A stretch of 64,000 nucleotides of DNA from CAYQQU01 sp964419545 (GCA_964419545.1 CAYQQU010000006.1:90233-154232), one strand, 5' to 3'; positions 1-10,400 are shown, numbered from the stretch's first letter. The notes: generated by a model from the sequence alone, not told the origin. A program made the numbers and translations.

Positions 1-914
1 AGCGTGCGTACAAAATGACTCCGGGTAGGGATCCGGCTTAAATCGATATCGGGAGAAATGAACAATTGCCGGTAGCGGGGGAAGTCTTGCGCCGGCAGCG
101 AATACGTCACTCCTTCGCTCGTCCAGGTATTGCTGAAGCCTCCGTAGATGTTGCCGCCGCCGTAGCCGATAGCGATGTTCAGCCAGCGGGGGAAGCCGCT
201 CTTTTGATCAGACTCGGGCAAAAACGACGCCGGGTTTATCGACAACCAGGTCGTCTGTGCGTTGTAGTCTTTCAGGAATCTTTCAGCAAAAGACGTGCCA
301 AACAATTCGGTAGCCCGCCGGGAAAGCAGCATTTGCTGGTCGCCTTCCGTGGAAAAAACAGGGATATCGGGATAGGCTTCCAGGCTGGCGGATACTTTCA
401 TCAGGATGCGTTGCTCGCGCCACGCCATTTCCTGCCCGACAAAAAGCCCGACGCCCAGGGTGTTGAAGCCGATATCGCTCCAGGAAAACCCCCATTTAGC
501 GGAAAAAGCGTCCATCATCTCGACGGTGAGCTGCAACCCCCACCCCACGGCGGCGCCGGTCCACATGGACGTGCGGCGGGGCAGGCCGGTCCAGCGAGCT
601 CCTTTGTACGCCAGCAGGCTTTCGGTGTAAGCCGTGAAGGCGTGCCCCATTTTATCCATGTGCTCCCATTCGCCCCAGTCGTCAAAAGTGTGAAAGCCCG
701 TAGTCTCGAATTCCCGGTACCAGGTATTGTAAAGCCCGATCGAAAAGCCCGAATAAATAGCCGCCCCGCCGCCGGCGCAAACCCAGAAACGGGTGCGATG
801 CAGGCTGTCCGCCGGCTGAAAGAAGGAAAGCTTAGCCTCCTGCGCGTCACCTGCCCGGCTCCAAAAAAAGGCCGCGATCAGCAGGAGGAATATTTTGGAT
901 ATTTTGGCAGGCAT
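1..914 (-). CDS. DUF2279 family exported protein (3' end beyond window)
   Basis: The frame opens with ATG at 914 and runs off the left edge without a stop, so only about 304 N-terminal residues are visible. Residues 1-24 look like a signal peptide. Two stretches match what I recall of DUF2279: DKMGHAFTAY at residues 87-96, and DAFSAKWGFSWSDIGFN around 135-151, followed by a Gly-rich hydrophobic segment. Members are predicted envelope proteins of Bacteroidota with no known reaction. The gene is divergent from the DUF2157 gene, with 87 bp between their starts. The family call is from memory of the motif spacing; the reading frame itself is secure. Confidence 0.72.
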   Translation of the reverse strand, partial: MPAKISKIFLLLIAAFFWSRAGDAQEAKLSFFQPADSLHRTRFWVCAGGGAAIYSGFSIGLYNTWYREFETTGFHTFDDWGEWEHMDKMGHAFTAYTESLLAYKGARWTGLPRRTSMWTGAAVGWGLQLTVEMMDAFSAKWGFSWSDIGFNTLGVGLFVGQEMAWREQRILMKVSASLEAYPDIPVFSTEGDQQMLLSRRATELFGTSFAERFLKDYNAQTTWLSINPASFLPESDQKSGFPRWLNIAIGYGGGNIYGGFSNTWTSEGVTYSLPAQDFPRYRQLFISPDIDLSRIPTRSHFVRT

Positions 915-1001
915 CGTATTTTAAGTTGCCGTTTCTTTGCAAAGAAAGCTGAGAAAACCCAGGAAGACAACCAAACGCCCTTTAATTAAAACAAAATTAA
1001 T

Positions 1002-2306
1002 TTGAAAACAACCAAAGCAGTCCACTGGCTCCACGGGCAACTTCCGGACTGGGTTGCGGCCGGGATCATCAGCGAGGTCCAGGCGGAGCAACTCCGGGAG
1101 CGCCACCCCCTGCCCGATTCGTCCGCCCGCCTATCCGCCGTCAACCTCATTGCTGGTACGTTGAGCGCCCTGCTGGTCGGGGGCGGCATCATCCTGATCG
1201 TGGCCTACAACTGGGATGACTTCTCAAAAGTGACGCGCACGGTGATCAGCTTCCTGCCTCTCCTCCTCGGCCAGGTGATCTACGGATACGCCTTTTTCCG
1301 GAAGGCGGAATCGCCGGGCTGGATCGAGGGCGGCGCCGGTTTCCTGATGCTCATGCTCGCTGCAAGCCTGGCCCTGGTGAGCCAAACCTATCACATTGCC
1401 GGCCGGCCCGAACAGTTTTTGTGGCTCTGGCTATGGCTCAGCGTACCGCTCGTTTACCTGCGCCGGGCCAATCTCCCGGCCCTGATCTTTCTGGCGGCTG
1501 CTTTTGCCTGGTCGCTGCAGTCGCCTTTCCCCTACCGCACCGGGTATTATCTGCTGATGCTTGCCATCCTTCCGCATTTATATTTCGGCTTAAAACCCGA
1601 TGCCCCCGCCTGGGGCCGCAACACGCTGGGCTGGGCAGCCGCGCTGACCTTTTTTTCCGCCTGGTTCTGGGTGACGCCGAGCCACTTGCCGGAATACGGC
1701 ATCCTGGGCCCCGCTCTCCTGGCCGCTATATTGCTGCTGGCCGGCCGGCGCATCTACGATACGGACGATTCGCTATGGCGTCGCCCCTGGACGTCCTGCT
1801 CCTATGCCATTGCTTTCGGATTATTGCTAATTCTTACTTTCGACCTCAACCTCCCGGGATGGGATTGGGAAACACTGCGCTACGGCGGAGGCCGGATATC
1901 CGCGACGGCGGCCTCCCTCCACCTCGGCGTACTGGTCGCGGCGGCCCTGAGCTACGCCCTGCTCATGATCCGGTGGCGGGAAACGATCCTGCTCCATGAG
2001 TTTTTTTTACTGGGGCTGCCCATTTTTACCCTCATCTACCTGGTGGCGGTGCGCAGCGGGGCGGATACCACCGCTCTCGTGCTGACCAACCTTTACGTGC
2101 TCGCCTGGGGAGCGGCCTACCTCCATCGGGGCTTGCAGCAACAACGCATGCCCTCCGTCAACCTGGGCATGTTCCTGATCCTGGCGCTCGCCACCACCCG
2201 CTTTTTCGATACGGGATGGAGCCCCCTCGTCAAAGGGATCGCCTTTGTTCTGCTCGGTTTACTGTTCCTCGGAAGCCGCTACTGGCTGGGGCGAAAAATG
2301 GCCTGA
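1002..2306 (+). CDS. DUF2157 domain multi-pass membrane protein
   Basis: A 434-residue integral membrane protein. The N-terminal 35 residues are soluble and carry the W-x-x-x-G-I/L pattern typical of DUF2157 (LPDWVAAGIISEVQAEQL), followed by about a dozen hydrophobic segments, the first near residues 50-70. The role of the family is unknown; it sits in the inner membrane. The only plausible start is TTG at 1002, because the next Met lies deep in the membrane region, and no clear Shine-Dalgarno is visible, which is normal in Bacteroidota. It ends 9 bp before the convergent DUF4197 gene. Confidence 0.8.
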   Translation: MKTTKAVHWLHGQLPDWVAAGIISEVQAEQLRERHPLPDSSARLSAVNLIAGTLSALLVGGGIILIVAYNWDDFSKVTRTVISFLPLLLGQVIYGYAFFRKAESPGWIEGGAGFLMLMLAASLALVSQTYHIAGRPEQFLWLWLWLSVPLVYLRRANLPALIFLAAAFAWSLQSPFPYRTGYYLLMLAILPHLYFGLKPDAPAWGRNTLGWAAALTFFSAWFWVTPSHLPEYGILGPALLAAILLLAGRRIYDTDDSLWRRPWTSCSYAIAFGLLLILTFDLNLPGWDWETLRYGGGRISATAASLHLGVLVAAALSYALLMIRWRETILLHEFFLLGLPIFTLIYLVAVRSGADTTALVLTNLYVLAWGAAYLHRGLQQQRMPSVNLGMFLILALATTRFFDTGWSPLVKGIAFVLLGLLFLGSRYWLGRKMA

Positions 2307-2315
2307 TCCCGGCGC

Positions 2316-3035
2316 TCAATCCTGCTGCTCAAATACGCGCTTCAGCAGATCACTGGTGCGGGCAGCCGTATTTTGGCGGATGTCCTGTTCTTTTTCCTCC
2401 ACTTTCAGGAACAAGCCTGCCAGGGCTTTCTGCGTGACGTATTCGTCCAATTCCGTAGTAACGGACTTGCTGAAGGGGATCTTGTTGTATGCCGTGGTCA
2501 GGCTGCGCCAGTATTCGCGGGCGTTGACTTCGTCGAGCGCGGCGATTACCACCGGTTTGAACTCGGCGAAAAGCCGGTCGTAGGTCGTGCGTTCCAGGTA
2601 GCGCGTAGCGGCGTCATCCTCTCCTTTCAGGATATCGAACGCATCCCGGAAGGACATGCCGGTGATGGCGTCCGCAAAAATGGGCGTGGCTTTTTTCGCG
2701 GCCGACTCAGCGGCGCGATTGATCTTCAGGACGAGCTTTTCTTCTGCATCGGAAAACCCGGGCACGCTGCGCAGCTTGGCGGTTACCTGCTGCGCCTCTT
2801 CCGGCAGCAGTACTTTGTAAACGCTTTTGTAGTAGCCGTCTTCAGCGGAAAGGAAAGCCACGGCTTCCTCTACGCCAACGTTGAGGGCTTCTTTCAGGCC
2901 GTTGCCCACTTCTTCCTGCGACAACGAGCCGCCGACCACCTCGTCTTTGAGTTTACCCAGGGTCTTACCCAGGTTTTGGGCGGGCAGCACGCCGGCCGCC
3001 AGCAACAGCAGGAGCAGTACGGTATTTTTTTTCAT
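2316..3035 (-). CDS. DUF4197 domain exported protein
   Basis: Starting at the ATG at 3035 gives 239 residues with a clear N-terminal signal peptide (MKKNTVLLLLLLAAGVLPAQ); the frame stays open further upstream, but that part lies in a palindromic repeat and is not coding. The body is mostly helical, with a DUF4197-like pattern: GLKEALNVGVEEAV near residues 45-58, then FADAITGMSFRDAFDILKG near 118-136. DUF4197 proteins are periplasmic or lipoprotein-like and of unknown function. It is a single gene, convergent with DUF2157, and the repeat at 3054-3217 lies immediately upstream of it. Confidence 0.8.
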   Translation of the reverse strand: MKKNTVLLLLLLAAGVLPAQNLGKTLGKLKDEVVGGSLSQEEVGNGLKEALNVGVEEAVAFLSAEDGYYKSVYKVLLPEEAQQVTAKLRSVPGFSDAEEKLVLKINRAAESAAKKATPIFADAITGMSFRDAFDILKGEDDAATRYLERTTYDRLFAEFKPVVIAALDEVNAREYWRSLTTAYNKIPFSKSVTTELDEYVTQKALAGLFLKVEEKEQDIRQNTAARTSDLLKRVFEQQD

Positions 3036-3053
3036 GTTTTGGTATTTTATCTT

Positions 3054-3217
3054 AGAGCTTGTTTGGAGGTAGTGCTTTTGAAGCGAAAAACTCAGATTTT
3101 GGGTTCTCCCGAAGGCATTTTTCCGGCTCATAGCAGCGCTACGGGCCGGAAAAATGCCACAGGGAGGTTCCAAAAGCTGGGTTTTGCAGCCAAAATGACT
3201 ACCTCCAAACAAGCTCT
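3054..3217. repeat. Long imperfect palindromic repeat (family B)
   Basis: A 164-bp interrupted palindrome between two genes. The outer arms, 3054-3073 and 3198-3217, are perfect 20-bp inverted repeats. A second perfect 14-bp pair lies inside (3114-3127 and 3145-3158), and the rest of the arms match imperfectly. Single-stranded, it could fold into one long hairpin. Related shorter sequences occur at 18332-18360 and 21336-21390, so this is a dispersed family and not a gene-specific structure. No coding capacity. Confidence 0.8.
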
Positions 3218-3295
3218 TAATTTCCGAAAAAACGAACGGCTTCGATTTTCTGATTTGCTTTTAACAACAATTAAATAATTCTTAACGGTATCATC

Positions 3296-4462
3296 ATGGC
3301 CCTGCGAATTTTGCTCTTATCGGCATTCGCGATTACCGGTATCAACATGGAAGCTCAGGTTCAACGATTGCGCGATTTCGGCATCCGGCCGGGTGTCGTC
3401 GCCCCAGGCCCCCTGAACGCTATCACGGACGTAGCCGGGGTCGAGGTCGGCCATTGCACCCTTGTCAGGGGCGATTCGGTGCGGACAGGCGTAACGGCCA
3501 TTTTGCCGCATCCCGGAAATATATTTCAGGAAAAGGCGCCGGCCGCCATCTACGTCGGTAATGGTTTTGGCAAACTGATGGGCGCCACCCAGGTAGAGGA
3601 ACTGGGATACCTGGAAACCCCCATCATCCTGACCAATACCCTGAGTACGCCCCGCGCCGCCGAAGCGCTGATCTCCTATACGCTGCAGCAACCCGGCAAC
3701 GAGGCGGTGCGCTCGGTCAACCCCTTGGTAGGCGAAACCAATGACGGACACCTGAACGACATTCGGGGGCGCCACGTCCGAGAGCAGCACGTCCTGGAAG
3801 CTATTCAGCAAGCCCGCGGCGGCCCGGTGATCGAAGGGAACGTCGGAGCAGGGACCGGTACGCGTTGCTTCGGCTTCAAAGGCGGCATCGGCACGGCTTC
3901 GCGTCAGCTGCCGGCACGGCTGGGCGGCTATACCGTCGGCGTTTTGGCGCAAACCAACTTTGGGGGCGTACTCCGGATCGACGGTGTACCGGTGGGAAAA
4001 GAACTGGACCAATACTACCGCAGCGACGATTTCGGAGACGGTTCCTGCATGATCGTTGTGGCGACCGACGCGCCGCTCGACGCCCGCAATCTGCGCCGGC
4101 TGGCTAAACGCGCTTTTCTGGGCCTGGCGCGCACCGGCGGCTTTGCTTCCAACGGCTCGGGCGATTACGTCATTGCGTTCTCTACTGATCCCGCATTGCG
4201 GCAGGCTTACCAAAGCGAATCCCCGCTCCATACCCAGACCGTGCTGCGCAACGACGCTATGTCTCCCCTATTCCTGGCTTCCGTCGAAGCTACCGAAGAA
4301 GCTATCCTCAATGCGCTCTTCGCCGCCGAAACCATGACCGGCTGCGGTATTACGGTCGAAGCCCTACCGGTCCCGCGGGTAATCGAGATCATGAAGCAGT
4401 ACGGCCGGCAGATCCCGAAAGTTGAAAAACCATCCGGAAAAAACGACGGGAAAGATGAGTGA
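3296..4462 (+). CDS. P1 (DmpA/BapA-type) aminopeptidase
   Basis: 388 residues, the usual length for peptidase family S58 (P1), which are Ntn-like hydrolases that cleave themselves into two chains and act as L-aminopeptidase/D-esterase or beta-peptidyl aminopeptidase. Diagnostic segments: GPLNAITDVAGVEVGHCTL near the N-terminus, NPLVGETNDG mid-protein, and ASNGSGDYVIAFST, where Ser288 after Gly287 is the expected self-cleavage site and nucleophile. A weak signal peptide covers roughly residues 1-20 (MALRILLLSAFAITG), suggesting a periplasmic enzyme. The stop overlaps the ATG of the next gene, implying translational coupling. Substrate cannot be told from sequence. Confidence 0.9.
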   Translation: MALRILLLSAFAITGINMEAQVQRLRDFGIRPGVVAPGPLNAITDVAGVEVGHCTLVRGDSVRTGVTAILPHPGNIFQEKAPAAIYVGNGFGKLMGATQVEELGYLETPIILTNTLSTPRAAEALISYTLQQPGNEAVRSVNPLVGETNDGHLNDIRGRHVREQHVLEAIQQARGGPVIEGNVGAGTGTRCFGFKGGIGTASRQLPARLGGYTVGVLAQTNFGGVLRIDGVPVGKELDQYYRSDDFGDGSCMIVVATDAPLDARNLRRLAKRAFLGLARTGGFASNGSGDYVIAFSTDPALRQAYQSESPLHTQTVLRNDAMSPLFLASVEATEEAILNALFAAETMTGCGITVEALPVPRVIEIMKQYGRQIPKVEKPSGKNDGKDE

Positions 4463-5066
4463 CCGCGCCCCAACCCCAGTAGCCGCCATCGTTCTCGCCG
4501 CCGGAGCTTCGCGCCGCCTGGGGCGCCCCAAGCAACTGCTGGAATGGCGGGGAGAAACGCTGGTTTACCGGGTCTGTCGCCTGGCAACAGAAATAGGATG
4601 CCGCCCGGTAGTAGTGGTAACGGGCGCCGAAGAGGCCGCCATTCGCGCCGCCGTGGCCGGACTTCCGGTGCAATGGGCGCCCAATCCGCGCTGGAACGAA
4701 GGCATGGGCAGTTCGCTGCGCGCCGGCGTGCAGGCGCTGCCGCCCGAAACAAGAGCAGTGCTCTGTCTGCTCACCGACCAGCCCTTCCTGGAGGCGACGC
4801 TGCTCCGCGCCATCCTGCAAACCTACCGGGAAAAAAGCGCACCGATCGTGGCTTCCGATTACGGCGACCGGCTCGGTCCGCCGGCCTTGTTCGACCGGCA
4901 GCTATTCCCGGAACTGGCGGCGGCGACGGGCGACCGCGGCGCGCGCTCGCTTTTTCGAAAATACCGGACGGCGCTGGCTCACGTAGCTTTCCCGGAAGGA
5001 AAGTTCGACATCGACACGGAAGCGGATTGGCGGCGGTTGCGGGATTCTCCGCCCGGCGGTGGTTAA
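4455..5066 (+). CDS. MobA/MocA-like nucleotidyltransferase
   Basis: 203 residues from ATG 4455, chosen over a start 33 bp upstream because GGGAAAG sits just before it and the conserved N-terminal motif begins shortly after. It carries the NTP_transf_3 signature LAAGASRRLGRPKQLL (residues 14-29) for nucleotide binding, then NEGMGSSLRAG and LCLLTDQPFL, where the Asp would bind metal. The family transfers CMP or GMP to molybdopterin or similar alcohol/phosphate acceptors. The start overlaps the peptidase stop by 8 bp. No other molybdenum cofactor gene is in the window, so the acceptor is uncertain. Confidence 0.82.
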   Translation: MSDRAPTPVAAIVLAAGASRRLGRPKQLLEWRGETLVYRVCRLATEIGCRPVVVVTGAEEAAIRAAVAGLPVQWAPNPRWNEGMGSSLRAGVQALPPETRAVLCLLTDQPFLEATLLRAILQTYREKSAPIVASDYGDRLGPPALFDRQLFPELAAATGDRGARSLFRKYRTALAHVAFPEGKFDIDTEADWRRLRDSPPGGG

Positions 5067-5141
5067 AATTCTGTTAATAGATCGCTCGCCACCGGATAAA
5101 TGCTCTAATTTTCGGTTAACTGAAAAACAATCGTCTGCCTT

Positions 5142-5699
5142 ATGCCGACCTTCTCTAAGCCTTGTCCGCTGTTTCGGCTGTCCTTTACGCTTTTCCTGCT
5201 CCTGGCCTTAGCCGTCCGGAGCATCAGCCAGTCCGAAACGACCGGTCAAACGCCCAACCCGGCGCGATACCTCGGCGATATCGGGATCTACGACGACTTC
5301 GCCGATCTCGAACCGCTTTTCCACCAAATGACGGATACGACTTACATAATCAATTTCTGGGCCACCTGGTGCAAACCCTGCGTGGAAGAACTGCCGTACT
5401 TCGAGAAGCTCTACGAACAATTCCGGGAGGAAAAAGTCAAAGTCATTCTGATCAGTCTGGACTTTCCCCGGCAGCTGGAGAGCAAGTTGGTCCCCTTCGT
5501 CGAAAAACACAACCTCCAGCCGGAGGTGCTGGTGCTTGCGGACGTACGGCAGAACGATTGGATAGACAAAGTCGATCCGCGCTGGAGCGGCGCCATCCCG
5601 GTCACCCTCATTTACAGAAATAACCGCCGGACTTTCGTAGGCGAGCAGTTCGCCGATTACGAGGAACTGGCCCAACTGGTCCGGGAAAAGCTTGAGTAA
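5142..5699 (+). CDS. TlpA-like periplasmic thioredoxin-fold protein
   Basis: 185 residues with an N-terminal signal peptide (about 1-30) and a thioredoxin domain whose active site reads NFWATWCKPC, with redox cysteines C77 and C80. The cis-Pro region is WSGAIPVTLIY. TlpA/ResA-like proteins reduce disulfides of exported proteins such as cytochromes. Stand-alone gene followed 120 bp later by a second thioredoxin-fold gene on the same strand; a repeat copy lies between them. Confidence 0.87.
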   Translation: MPTFSKPCPLFRLSFTLFLLLALAVRSISQSETTGQTPNPARYLGDIGIYDDFADLEPLFHQMTDTTYIINFWATWCKPCVEELPYFEKLYEQFREEKVKVILISLDFPRQLESKLVPFVEKHNLQPEVLVLADVRQNDWIDKVDPRWSGAIPVTLIYRNNRRTFVGEQFADYEELAQLVREKLE

Positions 5700-5757
5700 T
5701 GGGACGGACATGAGATTTGCTTAGTACTTTTTGTCATAAGTATTAAAATGCTCTACT

Positions 5758-5780
5758 TAACCCGGATTATTCATGGTTTA
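5758..5780 (+). repeat. Family A intergenic repeat, short copy
   Basis: Contains TAACCCGGATTATTCATGG, the core of a dispersed repeat also found at 10731, 10871 (inverted), 12044 (inverted, one change), 54727 (palindromic) and 63926 (inverted). Here only the core is present, between two thioredoxin-fold genes. Confidence 0.7.
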
Positions 5781-5821
5781 AAATAATTTCCATTTTTCCA
5801 CCACAGTAAAATCATCCGAAA

Positions 5822-6451
5822 ATGAAAAAGGCTATCACTACTGTCGTTGCACTGGCTGCCGGTCTGCTGCTCTTCGTCGCCGCAGGTTCCGTTTACCGTC
5901 CGGGCGGGCTGGAGATCGGCGATAAGGCGCCGACTTTCAAGCTGAAGAACGTCGACGGCAAGTACTACGAACTGACCGACATCAAGGACGCGGAAGGCAA
6001 CGACGCCAAAGGCTACATCGTAACCTTCACCTGCAACACCTGCCCTTACGCAGTGGCTTACGAGGACCGCATCATCGAGATGCACGAGAAGTTTTCCGGG
6101 ATGGGCTACCCGGTCGTTGCGGTTCAGCCCAACGATCCGGCCGCCCAAGCAGGCGACAGTTTCGAGAAGATGCAGGAACGCGCCCGTGAAAAAGGCTTTC
6201 CCTTCGTCTACCTGTTCGACGAAGGTCAGAAAGTCTATCCTCAATACGGCGCGACCCGTACGCCGGAGATTTTCCTGCTCGACAGCGACCTGACGCTGCG
6301 GTACCACGGCGCCATCGATGACAACTACCAGGACGCCGAGGCCGTAACGATCAACTATGTAGCCAACGCCATCGAAGCCCTCGAAGCCGGCAGTGATCCG
6401 GAGCCGGCCACGACTAAGGCGATCGGTTGCACCATCAAGGTGCTGAAGTAG
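5822..6451 (+). CDS. Exported redoxin (AhpC/TSA-like) protein
   Basis: 209 residues with a signal peptide or membrane anchor (about 1-22). The domain starts with GDKAPTFKLKNVDGKYYEL and has an active-site motif TFTCNTCPYAVAYEDR with C71 and C74 in a CxxC arrangement. This matches the thioredoxin-family proteins of Bacteroidota that resemble thiol peroxidases or ResA. Probable role: periplasmic thiol-disulfide chemistry. The stop is 3 bp from the convergent aldo/keto reductase stop. Confidence 0.85.
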   Translation: MKKAITTVVALAAGLLLFVAAGSVYRPGGLEIGDKAPTFKLKNVDGKYYELTDIKDAEGNDAKGYIVTFTCNTCPYAVAYEDRIIEMHEKFSGMGYPVVAVQPNDPAAQAGDSFEKMQERAREKGFPFVYLFDEGQKVYPQYGATRTPEIFLLDSDLTLRYHGAIDDNYQDAEAVTINYVANAIEALEAGSDPEPATTKAIGCTIKVLK

Positions 6452-6454
6452 CGT

Positions 6455-7411
6455 TTACCCTTTACGCAGCTGTTCTACTTCCGATTCGGTTAACGTAAAA
6501 TCCAGTACCCCGGCGCTTTCCGCGGCATGACGAATGCGGGTAGCGCCGGGTATGGCGACTACGGTATCGCCCTGCGCCTGCACCAGCCAGCGCAGAGCGA
6601 CCTGCGCCGGTGTTTTGCCATGGTTCCCGGCGATGGCGCGCAGGCGGTCGATCACCGGCGCACTTTTGGACAGACCTTTGGCGCCGAAGGCCGCCAGTCG
6701 TTTGCGCGGCCCCACTTTACTTTTGATCAGCTCCGGTTCCCGGTGGTATTTGCCCGTAAGCAGTCCCTGCGCCAGAGGAGAATACGCAATGATGGAAATG
6801 CCTAATTCCCGGGCAGCTTGCAGGACGCCGTTATGCTCGATATCGCGTTGCAGCAGGTTGTACTGCACCTGATTGGCCGCCAGGGGAATGCCCCGGCGGG
6901 CGAGGCGCTCGTGAGCCGATCGCAATTGCCGGGCGTTGAAGTTGCTTACCCCGACGGCCTTAATTTTTCCGGCTTCAATGAGCTCGCCCATGGCGTCCAG
7001 TTGGCGCCGGTGGGAAGAAAAAGAACCGTATGGCGCATGGATCTGGTGCAGGTCGATGGGAAAATTGTCCAGGTAGGCCAGCCGCTTGTCGATGGTTCGT
7101 CGAATGGAGGAGGCGCTGCGCAGGATGGGAAACCATTTATCGGCGATGACCACCTCCCCCGGCTTTCGACCGGCTTCCCGGAGCGCCCGGCTGAGCGCCG
7201 CCTCACTGGCGCCCCATCCGTAAGCTTCGGCGGTATCGAACCAGTTGATCCCGCCGGATAGCGCCGCCGCGACAATAGCGTTGGTCGTTTCGGCGCCTAA
7301 TGTCGGCCAGTAGGATCCGGTGAGCGCTTTGCCTTCCGAAAACTGCCAACACCCCAGGCCCACGGGCGTTACGCTTATGCCGGTAGCGCCCAGATTGCGA
7401 AGTTGGTCCAT
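6455..7411 (-). CDS. Aldo/keto reductase
   Basis: 318 residues, a full-length AKR (beta/alpha)8 barrel. The expected catalytic tetrad is visible: D59 and Y64 in INWFDTAEAYG, K92 in IADKW, H125 in HQIHAPYG. NADPH-binding segments VGVSNFNARQL and AIPGATRIRHA are present. It reduces aldehydes or ketones in the cytoplasm with NAD(P)H; the substrate is unknown. A second AKR of a different subfamily ends the SusCD/UnbV locus at 26994. Confidence 0.9.
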   Translation of the reverse strand: MDQLRNLGATGISVTPVGLGCWQFSEGKALTGSYWPTLGAETTNAIVAAALSGGINWFDTAEAYGWGASEAALSRALREAGRKPGEVVIADKWFPILRSASSIRRTIDKRLAYLDNFPIDLHQIHAPYGSFSSHRRQLDAMGELIEAGKIKAVGVSNFNARQLRSAHERLARRGIPLAANQVQYNLLQRDIEHNGVLQAARELGISIIAYSPLAQGLLTGKYHREPELIKSKVGPRKRLAAFGAKGLSKSAPVIDRLRAIAGNHGKTPAQVALRWLVQAQGDTVVAIPGATRIRHAAESAGVLDFTLTESEVEQLRKG

Positions 7412-7444
7412 AGATATCTGATAGGTATTGTCTTTTAACCCGGG

Positions 7445-10400
7445 TTATTTTTCCGGAACGATCAACACCGGAAGTTCCGCCGACTGGTATTCTTCGTTAA
7501 AGGCGGCGACCTCCTCTTCGAGGATGCGTTTCATTTGACGCCGCACTGCCTGCCACTGGACCATCAGGTCGTTAAACCGTTCGCAGGCGCCGGTGGTGAC
7601 TCGCGGATCGTGGGCGTCGATGCGTTGACGGAGGTTCATCAGCTCGGTGTTAAGCCGGTTGGGGAAATGTATAACGTCCTGCGGCGTCTTAAGTTCGCGC
7701 TGGATCAACTGGTTTTCCCAGTTTCGCATTTCCGTTCGCAGAGCGTTACCCCGGCGGCGCAGAGCTTCGCAACCGGGATGGCGGGGCAACCGGTCGAGCA
7801 GGGCGCTCAGCTGGCGGTCGACCGATCGCACGCGCAACACGGATTGTTGCAGTTCGGCCAGCACATCATCGATGCTGTCGAGTAGTTCCTGCTGGCTCGC
7901 GAAGTCGGCTTCAGTCGCCTCCAGGCGGGGGTCGATTTTCACTTCTACCGCCGTTTGTAATTCTTCCGCTCCGATATTCAGGGTGATCCGGTAGCGCCCG
8001 GGGCCCACCAGGCTTCCGCGATACGCACCCTCGTGTTGGGCGCCGGCCAGCGCGGGAGTCGGTTCCCGGCGCAGGTCCCAGTTAAACCGGTTCACACCGG
8101 GCCGTACCGGCAGGGGCTGACGCCAGGCGTACGGGCAGGGATCCGTTCCTGCTTGCCCGGAACAGTCCGGCCGGCCCGTATAACGGCGGACGATGCGTCC
8201 TTTCTCATCCGTGACGGTCAGTATCAACTGACCGGTATCGGGTCGGGTAGGCAAATAATAATCGATGATGACGCCGCTTTCCGGGTTTTGCCCCCGGGTT
8301 GCATCCGGCGGCCCGGGATCCGGCGCCTCGTATCGAACGGTGGGTTTGGGCCGGAACAACTGCGGCTTTCTGCCTAATTGGCCGGCGCTTTGCTGCAATG
8401 CTCCGAGGTCGTCGAGTATCCAGAACCCCCGTCCCATAGTGGCCGCCACGAGATCATTATCCGCAATGACCAGGTCGGTGATCGGGCAAACCGGTAAATT
8501 GCGTTGGAAGCGATGCCAGTTAGCGCCGCGGTCGAAAGAAATATACAGCCCCCCTTCGGTGCCTGCGTATAGCAGGCCGGGGGTCACCGGGTCTTCGCGC
8601 ACCACCCGCACAAAATGTTCTTCACCGATGCCGTGGGTGATCACCGCCCAGCTTTTTCCGGCGTCTTGTGTGCGGTAGATCAGAGGACGCAGGTCATTGT
8701 TCTTGTGCCGGGTAACGGCCAGGTAGGCGGTGCCGGGGTCGTGGGGGGAAAGCTCGATGGCGTTGATCTGGCCTTCCCGGATACCTTCCGGCGTCACCTC
8801 CTCCCAGAGACGGCCGTGATCCGGCGTGCGGTGCACCCGGCCGTCGTCCGTGCCGGCCCAAATCGTTCCGGCCCGGTGGGGCGAACAGGCGAGATAAGCA
8901 ATGGTATTGTAAACCGATTCTCCGGCGCCCTCATTGGTGTAGGGCCAACCGCCGGCGCCCTGGCGCGTGGAGTCGTTTCGCGTCAGGTCCGGGCTGATCG
9001 CCTCCCAGTGCTGGCCCCGGTTGTCGCTGCGAAAAACGACGTTCCCGGCAAAATAGAGGACAGCGGGCTGGTGCGGGTCTACGATCAGGGGCGCGTTCCA
9101 GTTAAAGCGGTAGCGGTGGTCGCGGGGTGCTTCGCCCAGTTTGATCGAAGGATAAACCGTCACATCCTTGGCGGTTCCGGTACGGCGGTCGAAGCGATAG
9201 ATCCCACCCTGAAAACAAGTGCTGAAGACCAGGCGGGGGTCTTCGGGATCAAAAGCGATAGAAGCGCTCTCACAGCCGCCCAGGGTCGACCAATCCTGGC
9301 GGTCGATGCCTTCGCTATTGGTCCGGCTGGGGATGACGACGGTGGTAAAATCCTGCTGGCCGCCGTACACCCGGTAGGGGAACTGGCGGTCGGCGATCAC
9401 CCGATAGAACTGGCCGGTGGGCTGATTTTCCTGGGTCGACCAGGAGCGGCCGCCGGTAAAGGAAATACAGGCGCCGCCATCGTTGGCGAGGATCATATTG
9501 GCCGGATCGGCGGCGTTGATCCAGAGGTCGTGCTGATCGGGATGCGGTGTTTTCAGGGATTCGAAGGTAGCGCCGCCGTCATCGGAGCGCAACAGGTCGA
9601 CATTGAGGATGTAGACGGTTTCCGGGTCGCGCGGGTCGGCTTCGATCTCCATATAATACCAGGCGCGCGTCACGGTGGCGCGATCGGCGCTGCATTGTCG
9701 CCAGGTTCGCCCGCCGTCGTTCGAGCGGTAGACGCCGCCCGTTTCGCCGGCGGCTTCGATATTGGCGTACACGAGGCCCGGGCGGGCAGGCGAAGGAGCG
9801 ATGCCCACTTTGCCCATCGCCTCCGGCAAGCCGGCGGTCAGTTTTTCCCAGCTTTCCCCGCTATCGGCCGACCGGTAGAGGCCCGAGCCGGCGCCCCCGC
9901 TGCGTATCCCCCACGGGAAGCGCTGATGATCCCACATGGCGGCGTACAGGATGCGCGGATTGTGGGGGTCGAGGCGAAGGTCGGCGGCGCCGGTATGTTC
10001 GTCGACAAAAAGAACGCGCCGCCAGCTTTCCCCGCCGTCGTCCGATTTAAAGACCCCGCGTTCGGCGCTGCCGCCGAAGCGTGCGCCCTGGACGGCGACG
10101 TATACAAGGTCCGGATTGTGCGGGTGTACGCAGATATCGGCGATGTGGCGGGAATCGAACAAGCCGATGTGCTGCCAGGACTCCCCGCCGTTCGTCGATT
10201 TATAAACTCCGTCGCCGTGGGTAGTCATCTCTCCGCGGATGGCGTGTTCTCCCGTACCGACGTACAGGATATTGGGATCGGAAGGCGCCAGCGCGATCGC
10301 TCCGATGGAGCCCGACTGAAAATACCCGTCCGAGATGTTGTACCAGGATTGCCCCGCATCGGTGGTTTTCCACAAGCCTCCGCCGGCGCTCCCGAAATAG

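Noticed and set aside
7436..7447. TAACCCGGGTTA palindrome at the end of the Asp-box gene
   Set aside because: It resembles the family A core but is shorter and lacks the ATTCATGG part; a 12-bp palindrome covering a stop codon could be chance.
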